This document shows, piece by piece, positions 7,958-16,467 of a stretch of 38,415 nt of DNA. The stretch's first letter is position 1. Each line of letters begins with the position of its first letter. The notes under the pieces are model-generated. The model was not told the DNA's origin. It worked only from the letters and a program-made list of their open reading frames with translations, and searched no databases. This DNA comes from Syntrophaceae bacterium UBA1163 (GTDB lineage Bacteria > Desulfobacterota > BSN033 > UBA1163), in the NCBI GenBank assembly GCA_002311635.1, contig DBZJ01000010.1:414-38828 (forward strand). The letters are read 5' to 3'. The position numbers and the translations under genes were made by a program.

Positions 7958-10273
7958 ATGGTAGCTGCCTATTTGCGTCTCGTACGATTCACACTTTTAC
8001 TTTGCCTGCTTCTCCCAATCGTCACGAACGTGTGCAGCGTGTTGGCTAATAAAATCGTTATTGTAACAACTGGGTTCTGGATTGAGACCGCTGCCATCGG
8101 GATCAGCGCCCTGGCCATCGGACTGGCCGTCAGTTGGCTGCTCCGCAGGATGACTTCCACCATTGAGAACCTAGCAGACGGGCAAAGCCAGTTCCTGGAC
8201 CTGCTACCGGATCCCTGGGTGCCGCTTGCCATTGCCGCCAGCGCGGCCGGCAGCCTTGCATTGGAGCTAGGAATCATTCGCTGGCATGGTACAGTCTGGG
8301 AGATATTTGCTTTCTACAAGACCTTCAGCCTTCTTGCGTGTTTTGCCGGACTTGGTTTGGGCTACGCGCTGGCGAAGCGCAAACAGGTGCCAACAGTCAT
8401 GGTCTTTCCCCTATTCACTCTGCAAATATTGGTGCTTGTGGCTCTAAGAGGAGGACTACCGTTCCGACGGCTGCTCGGCCTGATGGCTTCGCCCATCATG
8501 GAGCAGCTCAACATGGGTTTCGCGACAACCTCCAACCCGGCGCAAATGGTGGCCGTCTATTTCTTCCTCTGCGTGGTGATGCTGCTTACTGCCCTTGTAT
8601 TCATTCCACTTGGCCAAGTGTGTGGCCGTTTGATGGAGCGCACAACGCAACTTAGAGCTTATGCGTTGAACCTGCTTGGCAGCGTTGCAGGCGTAATCAT
8701 CATAATGGTGCTGAGCTTTCTCTGGACACCGCCCGTACTGTGGTTTGTCCCCTGCTTTACAATCTTTATCTTGCTTCAGGCACATAGCTTGCGCTCGATT
8801 GCCATCGGGTTCTTAGCGATCCTTGCGGCAGTGGTGATTCTTGACTGGCCGGTCTACTCCATTTACGAGCGTATATACTCTCCCTATCAACTCATCGAGC
8901 GAGGGCTCGGGGACCACGGCCTTACGATGATACGCGCTGGAGGGCATTATTACCAAAGGGTGCACGATCTTTCTCAAGACGCTGTGGCAGCCTACAAGGA
9001 CCGGAAATCCATCGCTGACTATTACGAACTGCCCTATCGGTTGCACCCTAGGCCCTTACGCGTCGCAGTCGTGGGGGCAGGTACGGGTAACGACGTTGCC
9101 GCAGCGCTGCGCATGGGCGTCCAGCATGTGGATGCTATCGAGATCGACCCTGCCATCCTGAGAATCGGGGAGATCTATCATCCCGAAAAACCCTATCAAG
9201 ACAACCGCGTAACCTCCATCATCGATGATGCCCGTACGTTCCTTCGGTCCACAATGAACCGATACGATCTCATCGTTTATGGACTACTCGATTCGCACAC
9301 GCTGCTCAGCCATGGGTCGAACGTAAGGCTCGATTCGTTCGTGTACACCGTTGAGGGCCTTCGGGATGCGCGAAATCGACTGGAGGAGAACGGCGTTTTG
9401 AGCCTTTGTTTCTCTGTCCTCTCCCCGGAAATCGGCCGGAAGATCTACCTCATGATGCAAGAAGCCTTCGATGGCGACGTGCCGATCTGCGTCTCGGCCA
9501 AGTACGACCGCTCTGTCATTTTTGCACAGTCAAAACGCGGAGGGCTGCGACTGGATTCTGCACTCCTTCAGGGGACTGAGTTTAGGGACCTTACCGGTAC
9601 TTACGCGAACCCGGATCTCAAAGCATCCGTCTCGACGGATGACTGGCCTTTCTTCTACATGCCGCGGCGTGTTTATCCTCTATCCTACGTCTGGGTAGTT
9701 GTGCTCATCCTTGGGGTATCCGTCCTCCTGTTTCACAGCTTCCTGGGAGAAAGACCCCAATTCAGCCATGCAGTCTACTTCTTTATGGGGGCGGGGTTCA
9801 TGCTTGTCGAGACCAAGGGCATCACTGAATTAGGTCTCATTTTTGGCAATACTTGGCAGGTGATCGGGATCGTCATCGCAGCAATCCTCGTGATGGCTTT
9901 CATCGCAAACTTGGTAGTGATTAAGATCGGACTGCGCAGTCCCGCTGTTCCTTTCATCCTCCTTCTTGCAAGCTTGGTGGTAGGACTCGCTATAGCAAGG
10001 GCCGGCGGCTTGCCAGCCACGCCCACCGCACGCCCCGCTACTTTGATATTACTCACTTCCCCAATGTTCTTTTCCGGCATCGCCTTCTCTTCCATCTTGG
10101 CAAAGACAGGTAACATCAGCGCTGCATTGGCAATGAACCTATTTGGAGCAATGTGCGGAGGCGTATTGGAGTACAATTCGATGTATTTTGGTTTCCAGTT
10201 CCTCTACTGGATAGCCATTTTGCTTTACACGGCAGCGCTCGTCAGTGCCCTAGTCGTCCGCCGCCATTCCTGA
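7958..10273 (+). CDS. Polytopic membrane protein with spermidine synthase-like domain
   Basis: A 771-residue protein with three parts. The N-terminal part (1 to about 320) holds eight or so hydrophobic segments. A central soluble domain (about 365-520) has the SAM/decarboxy-SAM-binding fold: AVVGAGTGNDVAAALRMG, then DAIEIDPAI and SIIDDARTFLRS. The C-terminal part (about 565-770) carries six or seven more membrane segments. The acidic residue in YDLIVYGLLDSHTLL corresponds to the position after strand 4 where spermidine synthases carry a catalytic Asp. The usual VDSTDP context is replaced, so true aminopropyl transfer is doubtful. ATG at 7958 follows a strong purine-rich SD. Similar large membrane proteins with this domain are widespread but functionally obscure. 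No speD or speA is nearby. Confidence 0.8.
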   Translation: MVAAYLRLVRFTLLLCLLLPIVTNVCSVLANKIVIVTTGFWIETAAIGISALAIGLAVSWLLRRMTSTIENLADGQSQFLDLLPDPWVPLAIAASAAGSLALELGIIRWHGTVWEIFAFYKTFSLLACFAGLGLGYALAKRKQVPTVMVFPLFTLQILVLVALRGGLPFRRLLGLMASPIMEQLNMGFATTSNPAQMVAVYFFLCVVMLLTALVFIPLGQVCGRLMERTTQLRAYALNLLGSVAGVIIIMVLSFLWTPPVLWFVPCFTIFILLQAHSLRSIAIGFLAILAAVVILDWPVYSIYERIYSPYQLIERGLGDHGLTMIRAGGHYYQRVHDLSQDAVAAYKDRKSIADYYELPYRLHPRPLRVAVVGAGTGNDVAAALRMGVQHVDAIEIDPAILRIGEIYHPEKPYQDNRVTSIIDDARTFLRSTMNRYDLIVYGLLDSHTLLSHGSNVRLDSFVYTVEGLRDARNRLEENGVLSLCFSVLSPEIGRKIYLMMQEAFDGDVPICVSAKYDRSVIFAQSKRGGLRLDSALLQGTEFRDLTGTYANPDLKASVSTDDWPFFYMPRRVYPLSYVWVVVLILGVSVLLFHSFLGERPQFSHAVYFFMGAGFMLVETKGITELGLIFGNTWQVIGIVIAAILVMAFIANLVVIKIGLRSPAVPFILLLASLVVGLAIARAGGLPATPTARPATLILLTSPMFFSGIAFSSILAKTGNISAALAMNLFGAMCGGVLEYNSMYFGFQFLYWIAILLYTAALVSALVVRRHS

Positions 10274-10373
10274 GAGGTTGTTCAGATTTTGACAGTTCCA
10301 AATAGCGATTACCAAATCTTGCAACGTGGTGGGCTGTGACGACTAAAAGATTCCTATGACTCATCTCGTTTTT

Positions 10374-10823
10374 CTAAAATTCTTTAACAACAGCCGCTTC
10401 GTCGCAATCCGGGAATTTCGCACATTTCAGACAGTCGGCCCAGATTTTATGCGGGAGGGTTGATTTGTCCACCCTCGCAAAGCCCAACCTCTCGAAGAAT
10501 TCGGGTTCGTCGGTGAGGGCAAAAACTCTTTTCACTCCCAAAAGTGCCGACTCCTTCAAACAGGCCTGCACCAGTCTCGCACCGATGCCTTTGTTCTGAT
10601 CCTCCTCCTTCACAGCCAGGGACCGGATCTCTGCCAGATCGTCCCAGCAAATGTGGAGGGCGCAGATTCCTATCACCTTGCGATTCCGTACGAAGAGAAG
10701 AAAGTCCCGGAGATGGTCATAGACTTCGCTCAAGGACCGCGGGAGAACCCCTCCTCGAGGAGCGTAGAGCTTAATCAACCGCTGTATCTCTTTAACGTCA
10801 TTGAGTTTAGCCTTTCGGATCAT
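10374..10823 (-). CDS. GNAT N-acetyltransferase, short ArgA-like (N-acetylglutamate synthase type)
   Basis: Acetyl-CoA-dependent acetyltransferase of about 149 residues, probably the stand-alone type that makes N-acetylglutamate for arginine synthesis. It starts MIRKAKLNDVKEIQRLIKLY. It has EIRSLAVKEEDQNKGIGARLV (the Q-x-x-G-x-G acetyl-CoA motif), FALTDEPEFFERLGF and a cysteine-rich tail HKIWADCLKCAKFPDCDE, which is typical of this subgroup. The ATG at 10821-10823 is chosen because AGGAGA lies six bases upstream. The longer GTG-started frame would translate the intergenic CACGGACACG repeat. It lies 30 bases after recN and is probably in the same transcript. Confidence 0.85.
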   Translation of the reverse strand: MIRKAKLNDVKEIQRLIKLYAPRGGVLPRSLSEVYDHLRDFLLFVRNRKVIGICALHICWDDLAEIRSLAVKEEDQNKGIGARLVQACLKESALLGVKRVFALTDEPEFFERLGFARVDKSTLPHKIWADCLKCAKFPDCDEAAVVKEF

Positions 10824-10837
10824 GCTGTCTCTCCTAT

Positions 10838-10851
10838 CGGACACGGACACG
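10838..10851. repeat. Single CACGGACACG repeat arm after recN
   Basis: CGGACACGGACACG, two bases beyond the recN stop codon (10854-10856) and about 10 bases before the SD of the argA-like gene. Read along recN, the order is stop, two bases, CGTGTCCGTGTCCG. It is the smallest member of the family here. Confidence 0.75.
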
Positions 10852-10853
10852 TT

Positions 10854-12533
10854 CTATAGTTTCTTGGCATTTTCGATCATCTCCTTGGCATGGGCTCTTG
10901 TTTTTTCTGTCACCTTCAGCCCTCCGAGCATCCTGGCAATTTCGTCCACGATCAACTCCTTATCCAGTCGATCCACTAAAGTAATTGTCCGTCCCGATTT
11001 CACTTCCTTCCTCACGCTGTGGTGCTGGTCCGCAAAGCAGGCGATTTGCGGAAGGTGAGTGACACAAATGACCTGATGATGCTGTGAGAGTTCTCTCAGT
11101 TTCCTTCCAACCACCTCTGCCATCGCCCCTCCAATGCCAGCATCGACTTCATCAAAGACGAGCACCTGCCTTCCACCTATTTTGGCCAGGATCCTTTTCA
11201 TGGCTAACATAATTCGTGAGAGCTCTCCTCCGGAGGCGATCTTGGCCAGAGGCTTTACCTCCTCTCCCACGTTGGGAGAGATGAGAAACTCCACGCGATC
11301 CGCTCCTTTCAAAGAAAGAGGCAAAGGATCGATACGGATCTCAAAAACGGTTTTTTTCATGCCCAGGGTATTCAGTTCCTTTTCTACGGACCTTTTCAAT
11401 TCCGATGCAACTCTTCTTCTTTCGCCGGATAGTTTCTTTCCCAGATTGTCCACGATCTTCCGGAGGGGCTCCAGGCGGTTTTCCAATTGGGAGAGCTTTT
11501 CTTCATCGGAAGTGAAGGATTTCAATGTCACGTCCGCTCTCTGTTTAAAGACGAGGATCGCTTCGACGGTGGAGCCATACTTTCTCTTCAGCCGGTCGAT
11601 CTCCTCCAACCTGTTCTCAACCTCATCGATCCTCGCCGGGTTGACTTCCACCCTTCTTGAATAGTCCCTGAAAGCGAGGGCGATCTCCTCCAGCTGGATG
11701 AGGGCGGAATCCAGGGCTTTCAAGAGATGCGAGAGAGAGGGATCAATGGCCGCCATGTCCCCTCCTTGACTGAGAATTTTTTGAATTTTCTCAATCGTTG
11801 AGCCCTCCCCTGAGTAGAGCGTTTCTTCCGAGGCAACGGCAAAATCCATCAGTTTCTTCGCATGAGTGAGGATGGTTCGGTCTTCCTTCAAAGACTCTTC
11901 TTCCCCGACCTGAATTCCGGAGGCCTCAATCTCTTTCGACTGGAAGGCCATCAGCTCTCGTTCCTTCGCTCTTTTCTCTTTCTCGTTTCGAATCTTATCA
12001 ACCTCTTCTGATAAGGAGACAAATGCTTCGTACTGCTTTTGGAATTCTTCTCGAAGCCCAAGCAGCCCGCCGAATTCATCCAAAATATCGATGTGGGTCT
12101 CCATCCGCTGCAGGGATTGATGTTCATGCTGTCCGTAGATGCTGAGAAGCACTTCTCCAACCTCCGAAAGGGCTCCGAGAGTGGCCATATTCCCGTTGAT
12201 GAAAACTTTTCCCCGGCCGGATCGGGAGATCACCCGCCGGATCAGAAGGGAATCCTCCTCTCCGGCGCCCTGCACCTGCGGAGCCTTTTCTTTGATCTTT
12301 TGTTTGACCTCCAGGTTTCCGGAGATGTCGAAGAGCGCCTCGACATTCGCCTCTTCTTCCGAACTTCGAATCCACTCCTCGGTGGCCTTGTCCCCTAACA
12401 GGAGGTGGACGGCATTGAGGATAATGGACTTTCCCGCTCCAGTCTCTCCGCTCAGGATATTGAACCCTTTTGAGAAGGACAGGCTCAACTCATCGATAAT
12501 GGCAAAATTTTTAATTCGAAGCTCGATTAACAT
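10854..12533 (-). CDS. recN: DNA repair protein RecN
   Basis: SMC-like ATPase acting at DNA double-strand breaks. About 559 residues, typical for RecN. The N-terminal ATPase half has LRIKNFAIIDELSLSFSKGF and Walker A GETGAGKSIILN (29-36). A central coiled coil with the hinge-like region spans roughly 150-370. The C-terminal half has the signature IASGGELSRIMLAMKRIL and Walker B VLVFDEVDAGIGGAMAEVVG, then HLPQIACFADQHHSV. ATG at 12531-12533 is preferred; the frame opens one codon earlier at a TTG. No SD is seen because the gene begins three bases after an intergenic repeat arm (12537-12557). The recN, nadK and argA-like neighbourhood suggests a housekeeping operon into which the four-helix-bundle element was inserted. 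Confidence 0.96.
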   Translation of the reverse strand: MLIELRIKNFAIIDELSLSFSKGFNILSGETGAGKSIILNAVHLLLGDKATEEWIRSSEEEANVEALFDISGNLEVKQKIKEKAPQVQGAGEEDSLLIRRVISRSGRGKVFINGNMATLGALSEVGEVLLSIYGQHEHQSLQRMETHIDILDEFGGLLGLREEFQKQYEAFVSLSEEVDKIRNEKEKRAKERELMAFQSKEIEASGIQVGEEESLKEDRTILTHAKKLMDFAVASEETLYSGEGSTIEKIQKILSQGGDMAAIDPSLSHLLKALDSALIQLEEIALAFRDYSRRVEVNPARIDEVENRLEEIDRLKRKYGSTVEAILVFKQRADVTLKSFTSDEEKLSQLENRLEPLRKIVDNLGKKLSGERRRVASELKRSVEKELNTLGMKKTVFEIRIDPLPLSLKGADRVEFLISPNVGEEVKPLAKIASGGELSRIMLAMKRILAKIGGRQVLVFDEVDAGIGGAMAEVVGRKLRELSQHHQVICVTHLPQIACFADQHHSVRKEVKSGRTITLVDRLDKELIVDEIARMLGGLKVTEKTRAHAKEMIENAKKL

Positions 12534-12536
12534 CAA

Positions 12537-13022
12537 CGTGTCCGTGATCCGTGTCCGTTATAAATTTTATTCTAAAGACTTAGCTGATTTGGTCAACATC
12601 TGACTCACACGTTCGTATTGGGGTAAAAGCTCTGAGTACTTATCCTCAACAATATATTGCAGATCTTTCACCAACAGCAATTGATATTTCATTTCACCCG
12701 CAGACCCTTTAGCAATCCCAACGAATTGCCTATACTCTCTTCGAGTTAGGCGGTGGCCTCCCTCCATAAGGTTCATTGGTATGGAGTAAGCCGCCCTTCT
12801 CATTTGCGAAACGAGTCCAAATTTCTCTCCGCCGGGGAAGGATTTTGTCAACTCGAAGATTTCAAGCGCCAATGAATGAGACAGCTTGAATACGTCTAAG
12901 TCTTCCACCGTTTTCATAGGCCATCTCCTTTCTCGACGGAGAAAGTTGATTTTTTCCGGACACGGACCACGGACACGCTGTTTAGAATGCTTTCCCGGAC
13001 ACGTGACACGGTCACGGACACG
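12537..13022. mobile_element. Four-helix-bundle cassette, copy 1, bounded by inverted repeats
   Basis: The left arm (12537-12557) and the first right arm (12957-12977) are inverted repeats of 21 bases with one mismatch. A second right arm (12996-13022) in the same orientation follows after 18 bases. The only gene inside is the four-helix-bundle gene. The outer right edge is three bases from the nadK stop codon and the left edge three bases from the recN start, so the element fills the whole space between two housekeeping genes. No transposase is inside. Reading this as a mobile unit is inference, supported by copy 2 at 23301-23820. Confidence 0.6.
12567..12917 (-). CDS. Four-helix-bundle protein (S23/IVP family), copy 1
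   Basis: A 116-residue all-helical protein of the family found in 23S rRNA intervening sequences and related to the Avd accessory protein of diversity-generating retroelements. Diagnostic stretches: VFKLSHSLALEIFELTKSFP, SQMRRAAYSIPMNLMEG, EYRQFVGIAKGSAGEMKYQLLLVKDL and LLPQYERVSQMLTKSAKSL. The ATG at 12915-12917 follows AGGAG by about seven bases. About four in five residues match copy 2 (23337-23687). It stands between recN and nadK and is enclosed by inverted repeats. Molecular function is unproven; nucleic-acid binding is inferred from basic surfaces in family members. Confidence 0.9.
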   Translation of the reverse strand: MKTVEDLDVFKLSHSLALEIFELTKSFPGGEKFGLVSQMRRAAYSIPMNLMEGGHRLTRREYRQFVGIAKGSAGEMKYQLLLVKDLQYIVEDKYSELLPQYERVSQMLTKSAKSLE

Positions 13023-13025
13023 CTT

Positions 13026-13898
13026 TTATCTTTCTCCCCATTTGAGCTTTTCTCGTAGCAACTCGAAATAGTGCCGGTAGGGAGATTTGATCAGAAGGAT
13101 GCGTCCCTCCGCCTTTCTCACCTCGACCACGTCCTCGAATTCCAGGCTGAACCCTTGCTGGCCATCCAGGGTCAGGGTCACTTCCTCGTTACTCGACTTG
13201 AGCAATGCCCGAATCTTCACATCATCAGGGATGATGATAGGACGGATGGTTAACGTGTGAGGGCAAATCGGGGTGATGATGATCGTATGGAGCGACGGGT
13301 AAACAATCGGTCCCCCGGCGGAGAGATTATAAGCGGTTGAGCCCGTAGGGGTCGATATAATTAACCCGTCGGATCGAAACGTCGACAAATATTCGTCGTC
13401 GATGGTCGTCTCGAGATCAATGATCCGCGCCAACGCTCCTTTGTTGATCACCGCGTCGTTGAGGACGATGAATTCCGCGATTCGCTTCCCGCTTCGAATC
13501 ACACCGGCATTCAACACCTCTCTCTCATTGATGGTAAAGTCATCTCGAAGGACTTTCTCCAAAACAGGGTACAATTCATCTAAGGTGATCTCCGTCAGAA
13601 AACCGAGTCCACCCAGGTTGACGCCAAGGATAGGGATGTTCCTATTCCATACCTGGCGGGCAACGCTGAGAAGCGTCCCATCTCCCCCGAGGACGACAAT
13701 CATCTCCACCCCGGTTGGGACCTCCCCTCTGTCGATGGGCTCCCAGTACCCCCCTGCGAGGGCTGGGCTGAGGAGCTTCCCCATCTCTCCTTCAATGTAG
13801 ACTTTGATCTTCTTCGGCCGGAGCCATTCCACTAAATTCCTGACGATGGCGGCAGCCTCTGGTTTATTCTTCTTAGCAATAATGCCGATTCGATTCAT
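13026..13898 (-). CDS. nadK: NAD kinase
   Basis: ATP- or polyphosphate-dependent phosphorylation of NAD to NADP. 290 residues, typical size. The GGDGT motif lies at 71-75 (VVLGGDGTLLSVAR), followed by GVNLGGLGFLTE, VLNDAVINKG and SDGLIISTPTGSTAYNLSAGGPIV, then the C-terminal TLDGQQGFSL. ATG at 13896-13898. Its stop codon is followed after three bases by CGTGTCCGTG repeats, which begin the copy 1 four-helix-bundle element; recN follows beyond it. Confidence 0.96.
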   Translation of the reverse strand: MNRIGIIAKKNKPEAAAIVRNLVEWLRPKKIKVYIEGEMGKLLSPALAGGYWEPIDRGEVPTGVEMIVVLGGDGTLLSVARQVWNRNIPILGVNLGGLGFLTEITLDELYPVLEKVLRDDFTINEREVLNAGVIRSGKRIAEFIVLNDAVINKGALARIIDLETTIDDEYLSTFRSDGLIISTPTGSTAYNLSAGGPIVYPSLHTIIITPICPHTLTIRPIIIPDDVKIRALLKSSNEEVTLTLDGQQGFSLEFEDVVEVRKAEGRILLIKSPYRHYFELLREKLKWGER

Positions 13899-13914
13899 GG
13901 CCTACCCCATTAAA

Positions 13915-13981
13915 CCCGTGTCTCGTGTCCGTCCTCCGTGTCCGGGGAAAAAAACAGACATGGATCACGGTCACGGACACG
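13915..13981. repeat. Gene-less inverted-repeat element between the MetE-like gene and nadK
   Basis: A left arm rich in CGTGTCC (13915-13945) faces a right arm CACGGTCACGGACACG (ending 13981) across a short A-rich centre. The right end lies three bases from the stop codon of the MetE-like gene (13985-13987). Arms and placement match the four-helix-bundle cassettes, but no gene is inside, as in a non-autonomous derivative. Confidence 0.65.
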
Positions 13982-13984
13982 TCC

Positions 13985-15016
13985 TTACATCAGATGATAC
14001 TTCCTTCGTATCTTCGCCGACAACTCCTTCAGAACCTCAAATGCCTTTTCCACGGTTTTCTCTTTATCCGGGTTGAGCAGATTGCAGGTTGCAGGCGCCA
14101 GGAGGGATTGACGAAGCAGCCTTTTCGAATCCACCCCTTTACGGGAGAGGTCCTCCCAAAAGGTCTGGAGCCTCTCGATCAGGGAATCGATCGTCTCCTG
14201 CTCCAAAAGTTCTGTATAAGTAGGAACGATGCCCCAAGAAATAATTCCTCCTCTGTCCACAAAACCTCTTAAGGATGGGTAGTTGATGATCATGGCCCCG
14301 CAATTGAAGGAATCGAAGGAAAGGATATCGATTTTTGAGTTGAGGAGAAAGTCCCAATCCGGTTTGGCACAAAGATGAACCCCTTTGGGTCCTTCCAACC
14401 CTCCCAAAAACCGGTCCAGATCGGCCCTCGCCTGGAACTCGGTGTAGCCCGACAAGGCATTGAAGATGAGGGCCAACCCGGGGTCATCCACCCATACAAA
14501 GGCATTGGGGTTCTTCTCCCTCAATTCCCGGTATTGTTGATTTACTTTCTTCTGGATGAAATCAAACAGGACTTCCCTGACCTCATCATGATAGATGATC
14601 GCTTTCTGCTCCTCGTCCACGATCTTCAACCCCAGGCTGATCGGGCTGATCATCTGACCTCGGATCGCGGGATACCCGGAAAGGTCTCTTTCCAAAAACC
14701 GATGGTAAACAAGCGAAAACGCTTTCGTCAACCTGAAGGTCTGGGGGTCCTCTGCCTTCTCAAAATAAGACGGAAGCTCTTCGTAAAAACGAGAAAGGCT
14801 GAAATGGATTTTTTGCTGAACGGGATCGATTCTCGCCCCAGGGAAATTTTCCAAGGCCTGAACATACATATCTTCGAAGTAACTGACTTTCGGGAGCTGG
14901 GGCCAAAATGGGATGTCCAGAGACAAGGCCACTGTCAGCGCCCTTTCAATATCCTGATGGGGCATAATGCCCATGGCCGTGGTCTGACAATTGGCTGAGA
15001 AGCCTATCGAGGCCAT
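13985..15016 (-). CDS. UROD/MetE-like superfamily protein of unknown reaction
   Basis: A 343-residue protein resembling the TIM-barrel superfamily of cobalamin-independent methionine synthase and uroporphyrinogen decarboxylase. Visible signatures: GIMPHQDIERALTVAL and LPKVSYFEDMYVQALENFPG near the N-terminus, GVHLCAKPDWDFLLN, SFDSFNCG, GIISWGIVPT and a C-terminal SLLAPATCNL with a cysteine where MetE carries a zinc ligand. It is far shorter than MetE (about 750 residues), so it is a single-barrel stand-alone form. The ATG at 15014-15016 overlaps the TGA of the upstream TPR gene by one base (TGATG), indicating translational coupling; the frame also has a GTG one codon earlier. Its partner or methyl donor is not evident. 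Confidence 0.7.
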   Translation of the reverse strand: MASIGFSANCQTTAMGIMPHQDIERALTVALSLDIPFWPQLPKVSYFEDMYVQALENFPGARIDPVQQKIHFSLSRFYEELPSYFEKAEDPQTFRLTKAFSLVYHRFLERDLSGYPAIRGQMISPISLGLKIVDEEQKAIIYHDEVREVLFDFIQKKVNQQYRELREKNPNAFVWVDDPGLALIFNALSGYTEFQARADLDRFLGGLEGPKGVHLCAKPDWDFLLNSKIDILSFDSFNCGAMIINYPSLRGFVDRGGIISWGIVPTYTELLEQETIDSLIERLQTFWEDLSRKGVDSKRLLRQSLLAPATCNLLNPDKEKTVEKAFEVLKELSAKIRRKYHLM

Positions 15017-15732
15017 CACGGAAGCCCTTCCAATAGGCGGACAAGCCGAAGAATCTCCGCCCGGTTGGGAATAAGAGGATCTAACATTAAAGCCCTTTTC
15101 AAATGAGAGAGGGCCTTCTGCCTGTTCTGAAATTCATACCAGTAGATTTGCCCCAGATTGAGGTGCGCAAGGGTGTGGTAAGGGTTAATTCGAATCTCCC
15201 ATTCTAATTCTGCAACGGCTTTATCGAACTTCTTTTGGGCGGCATAGTCGATGGCTAAAAGACCGTGGACCTCCGGGGCATAAGGATAGATCTTGATAAA
15301 CCTTTGAAAAGCCTCCTCCGCTTCTTCATACTGGCCGTTTTCGAAATAGATTCCCCCAAGAGAATAATAGGCCATATCTAAAGCGGGATCGACTTCGAGG
15401 GATTTCTTTTCCATCGCAATCGCTTCTTTAAGATTTCCAATTTTCTGGTAGTTGAGACCAAGGTCGTAATATGCCTGTCCATTTTTCGGATCGAGTTGAA
15501 TGGCCTTTTGGGTTGCTTCAAAGGATTTATCGTAGGCCCCCATATTAAGATACGCGACCCCGAGGTTAAGATACGGCCGCGCCTTATGCGGGGATTTGTT
15601 GACACAATCCGTCCAGAGGCTTATCTCGTCCTCCCAAATTCTGTTCCTCGAATAGGTCCCGACAGAAAGCAGAAGAACAACCAGCGCAAAGAGTACGGTC
15701 TCTACGGGATGGAGTTTGATCTTTTTCGTCAA
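15016..15732 (-). CDS. Membrane-anchored TPR protein 2 (duplicated TMTC-like C-terminal module)
   Basis: 238 residues: one N-terminal hydrophobic helix (about 9-25, VETVLFALVVLLLSVGTY), then SRNRIWEDEISLWTDCVNKSPHKARPYLNLG and about five tetratricopeptide repeats with the usual spacing, for example AYLNMGAYDKSFEATQKAIQ and IYFENGQYEEAEEAFQRFI. The RN-W-LW-KSP linker before the first TPR is the junction seen in fused GT-C/TPR proteins of the TMTC type. The predicted start is TTG at 15730-15732, overlapping the TGA of the preceding TPR gene by four bases; the purine-rich AAAGAGAG just before it is a weak SD. It appears to be a tandem duplicate of the next gene upstream. Confidence 0.8.
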   Translation of the reverse strand: MTKKIKLHPVETVLFALVVLLLSVGTYSRNRIWEDEISLWTDCVNKSPHKARPYLNLGVAYLNMGAYDKSFEATQKAIQLDPKNGQAYYDLGLNYQKIGNLKEAIAMEKKSLEVDPALDMAYYSLGGIYFENGQYEEAEEAFQRFIKIYPYAPEVHGLLAIDYAAQKKFDKAVAELEWEIRINPYHTLAHLNLGQIYWYEFQNRQKALSHLKRALMLDPLIPNRAEILRLVRLLEGLP

Positions 15733-16460
15733 CTCTCTTTTCCCTTCTTTTGCCTCCGGGCCGCTTCTATGGATGCGATTGCCTTCTGAACCTCTTCCGC
15801 ATCGCGCAGGTCAGGCGAGGCAAGGGCCTTCTTGTAATAGAAAAGGGCTTTACGATAATCTCCCCCTTCTCTATAGATCAACCCCAATTCGACGCAGGCA
15901 TTGGCATTATCGGGATGAAATTCCAATTCTTGTAGAAAAGATTGAATCGCCTCCTCCCGTTTTCCCAATCCTTTGTAGGCAAGCCCAAGATTGAGATTTC
16001 CACTTTCATAATCGGGTTTGACTTCCAAACATTCTTGGTAGGCCTCCGACGCCTCCCTGTAAAGCCTCTTTCGGTAATAGGCAATCCCGAGATTGTAAAA
16101 GGAATCCGGAAAATTCGAATCCGATTCGGTGGCCCTTCTATAATAACGGATGGACTCGTCCAGCAGCCCTTTCTGGTAATAAACCAAGCCTAAATTATAC
16201 ATGGACAGGAAGTAACGAGGGTTTAAGCGCAATGCCCTCTCGTATTCTTTTTGGGCATCCTCCCACCTTTCCAGCTCGTGATAGGCAAAACCCAAATTGT
16301 GGTGAACCCTCTCTTTCTTGGGAGACTTTTGAACACAATCCTTCCATAGGGCCACCTCACTCTTCCAAAGAGAATTTCGCTGGTAAGCACCTATAGATAG
16401 CAAAACTATGATTAGGAATAAGACAGGCCAGTCGGCCATCACCCCGCCAAACTTTTTCAT
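15729..16460 (-). CDS. Membrane-anchored TPR protein 1 (TMTC-like C-terminal module)
   Basis: About 243 residues: a hydrophobic N-terminal helix (ADWPVLFLIIVLLSIGAY), the linker QRNSLWKSEVALWKDCVQKSP and six or so TPR units such as AYHELERWEDAQKEYERALR and IAYYRKRLYREASEAYQECLE. TPRs are protein-interaction scaffolds; in fused TMTC-like enzymes they follow the glycosyltransferase membrane domain. The ATG at 16458-16460 is taken as start; an in-frame TTG lies two codons earlier. It starts 8 bases after the stop of the GT-C-like gene, and its own end overlaps the second TPR gene, so the three are almost certainly translated together. Confidence 0.82.
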   Translation of the reverse strand: MKKFGGVMADWPVLFLIIVLLSIGAYQRNSLWKSEVALWKDCVQKSPKKERVHHNLGFAYHELERWEDAQKEYERALRLNPRYFLSMYNLGLVYYQKGLLDESIRYYRRATESDSNFPDSFYNLGIAYYRKRLYREASEAYQECLEVKPDYESGNLNLGLAYKGLGKREEAIQSFLQELEFHPDNANACVELGLIYREGGDYRKALFYYKKALASPDLRDAEEVQKAIASIEAARRQKKGKES

Positions 16461-16467
16461 ATTCAAA

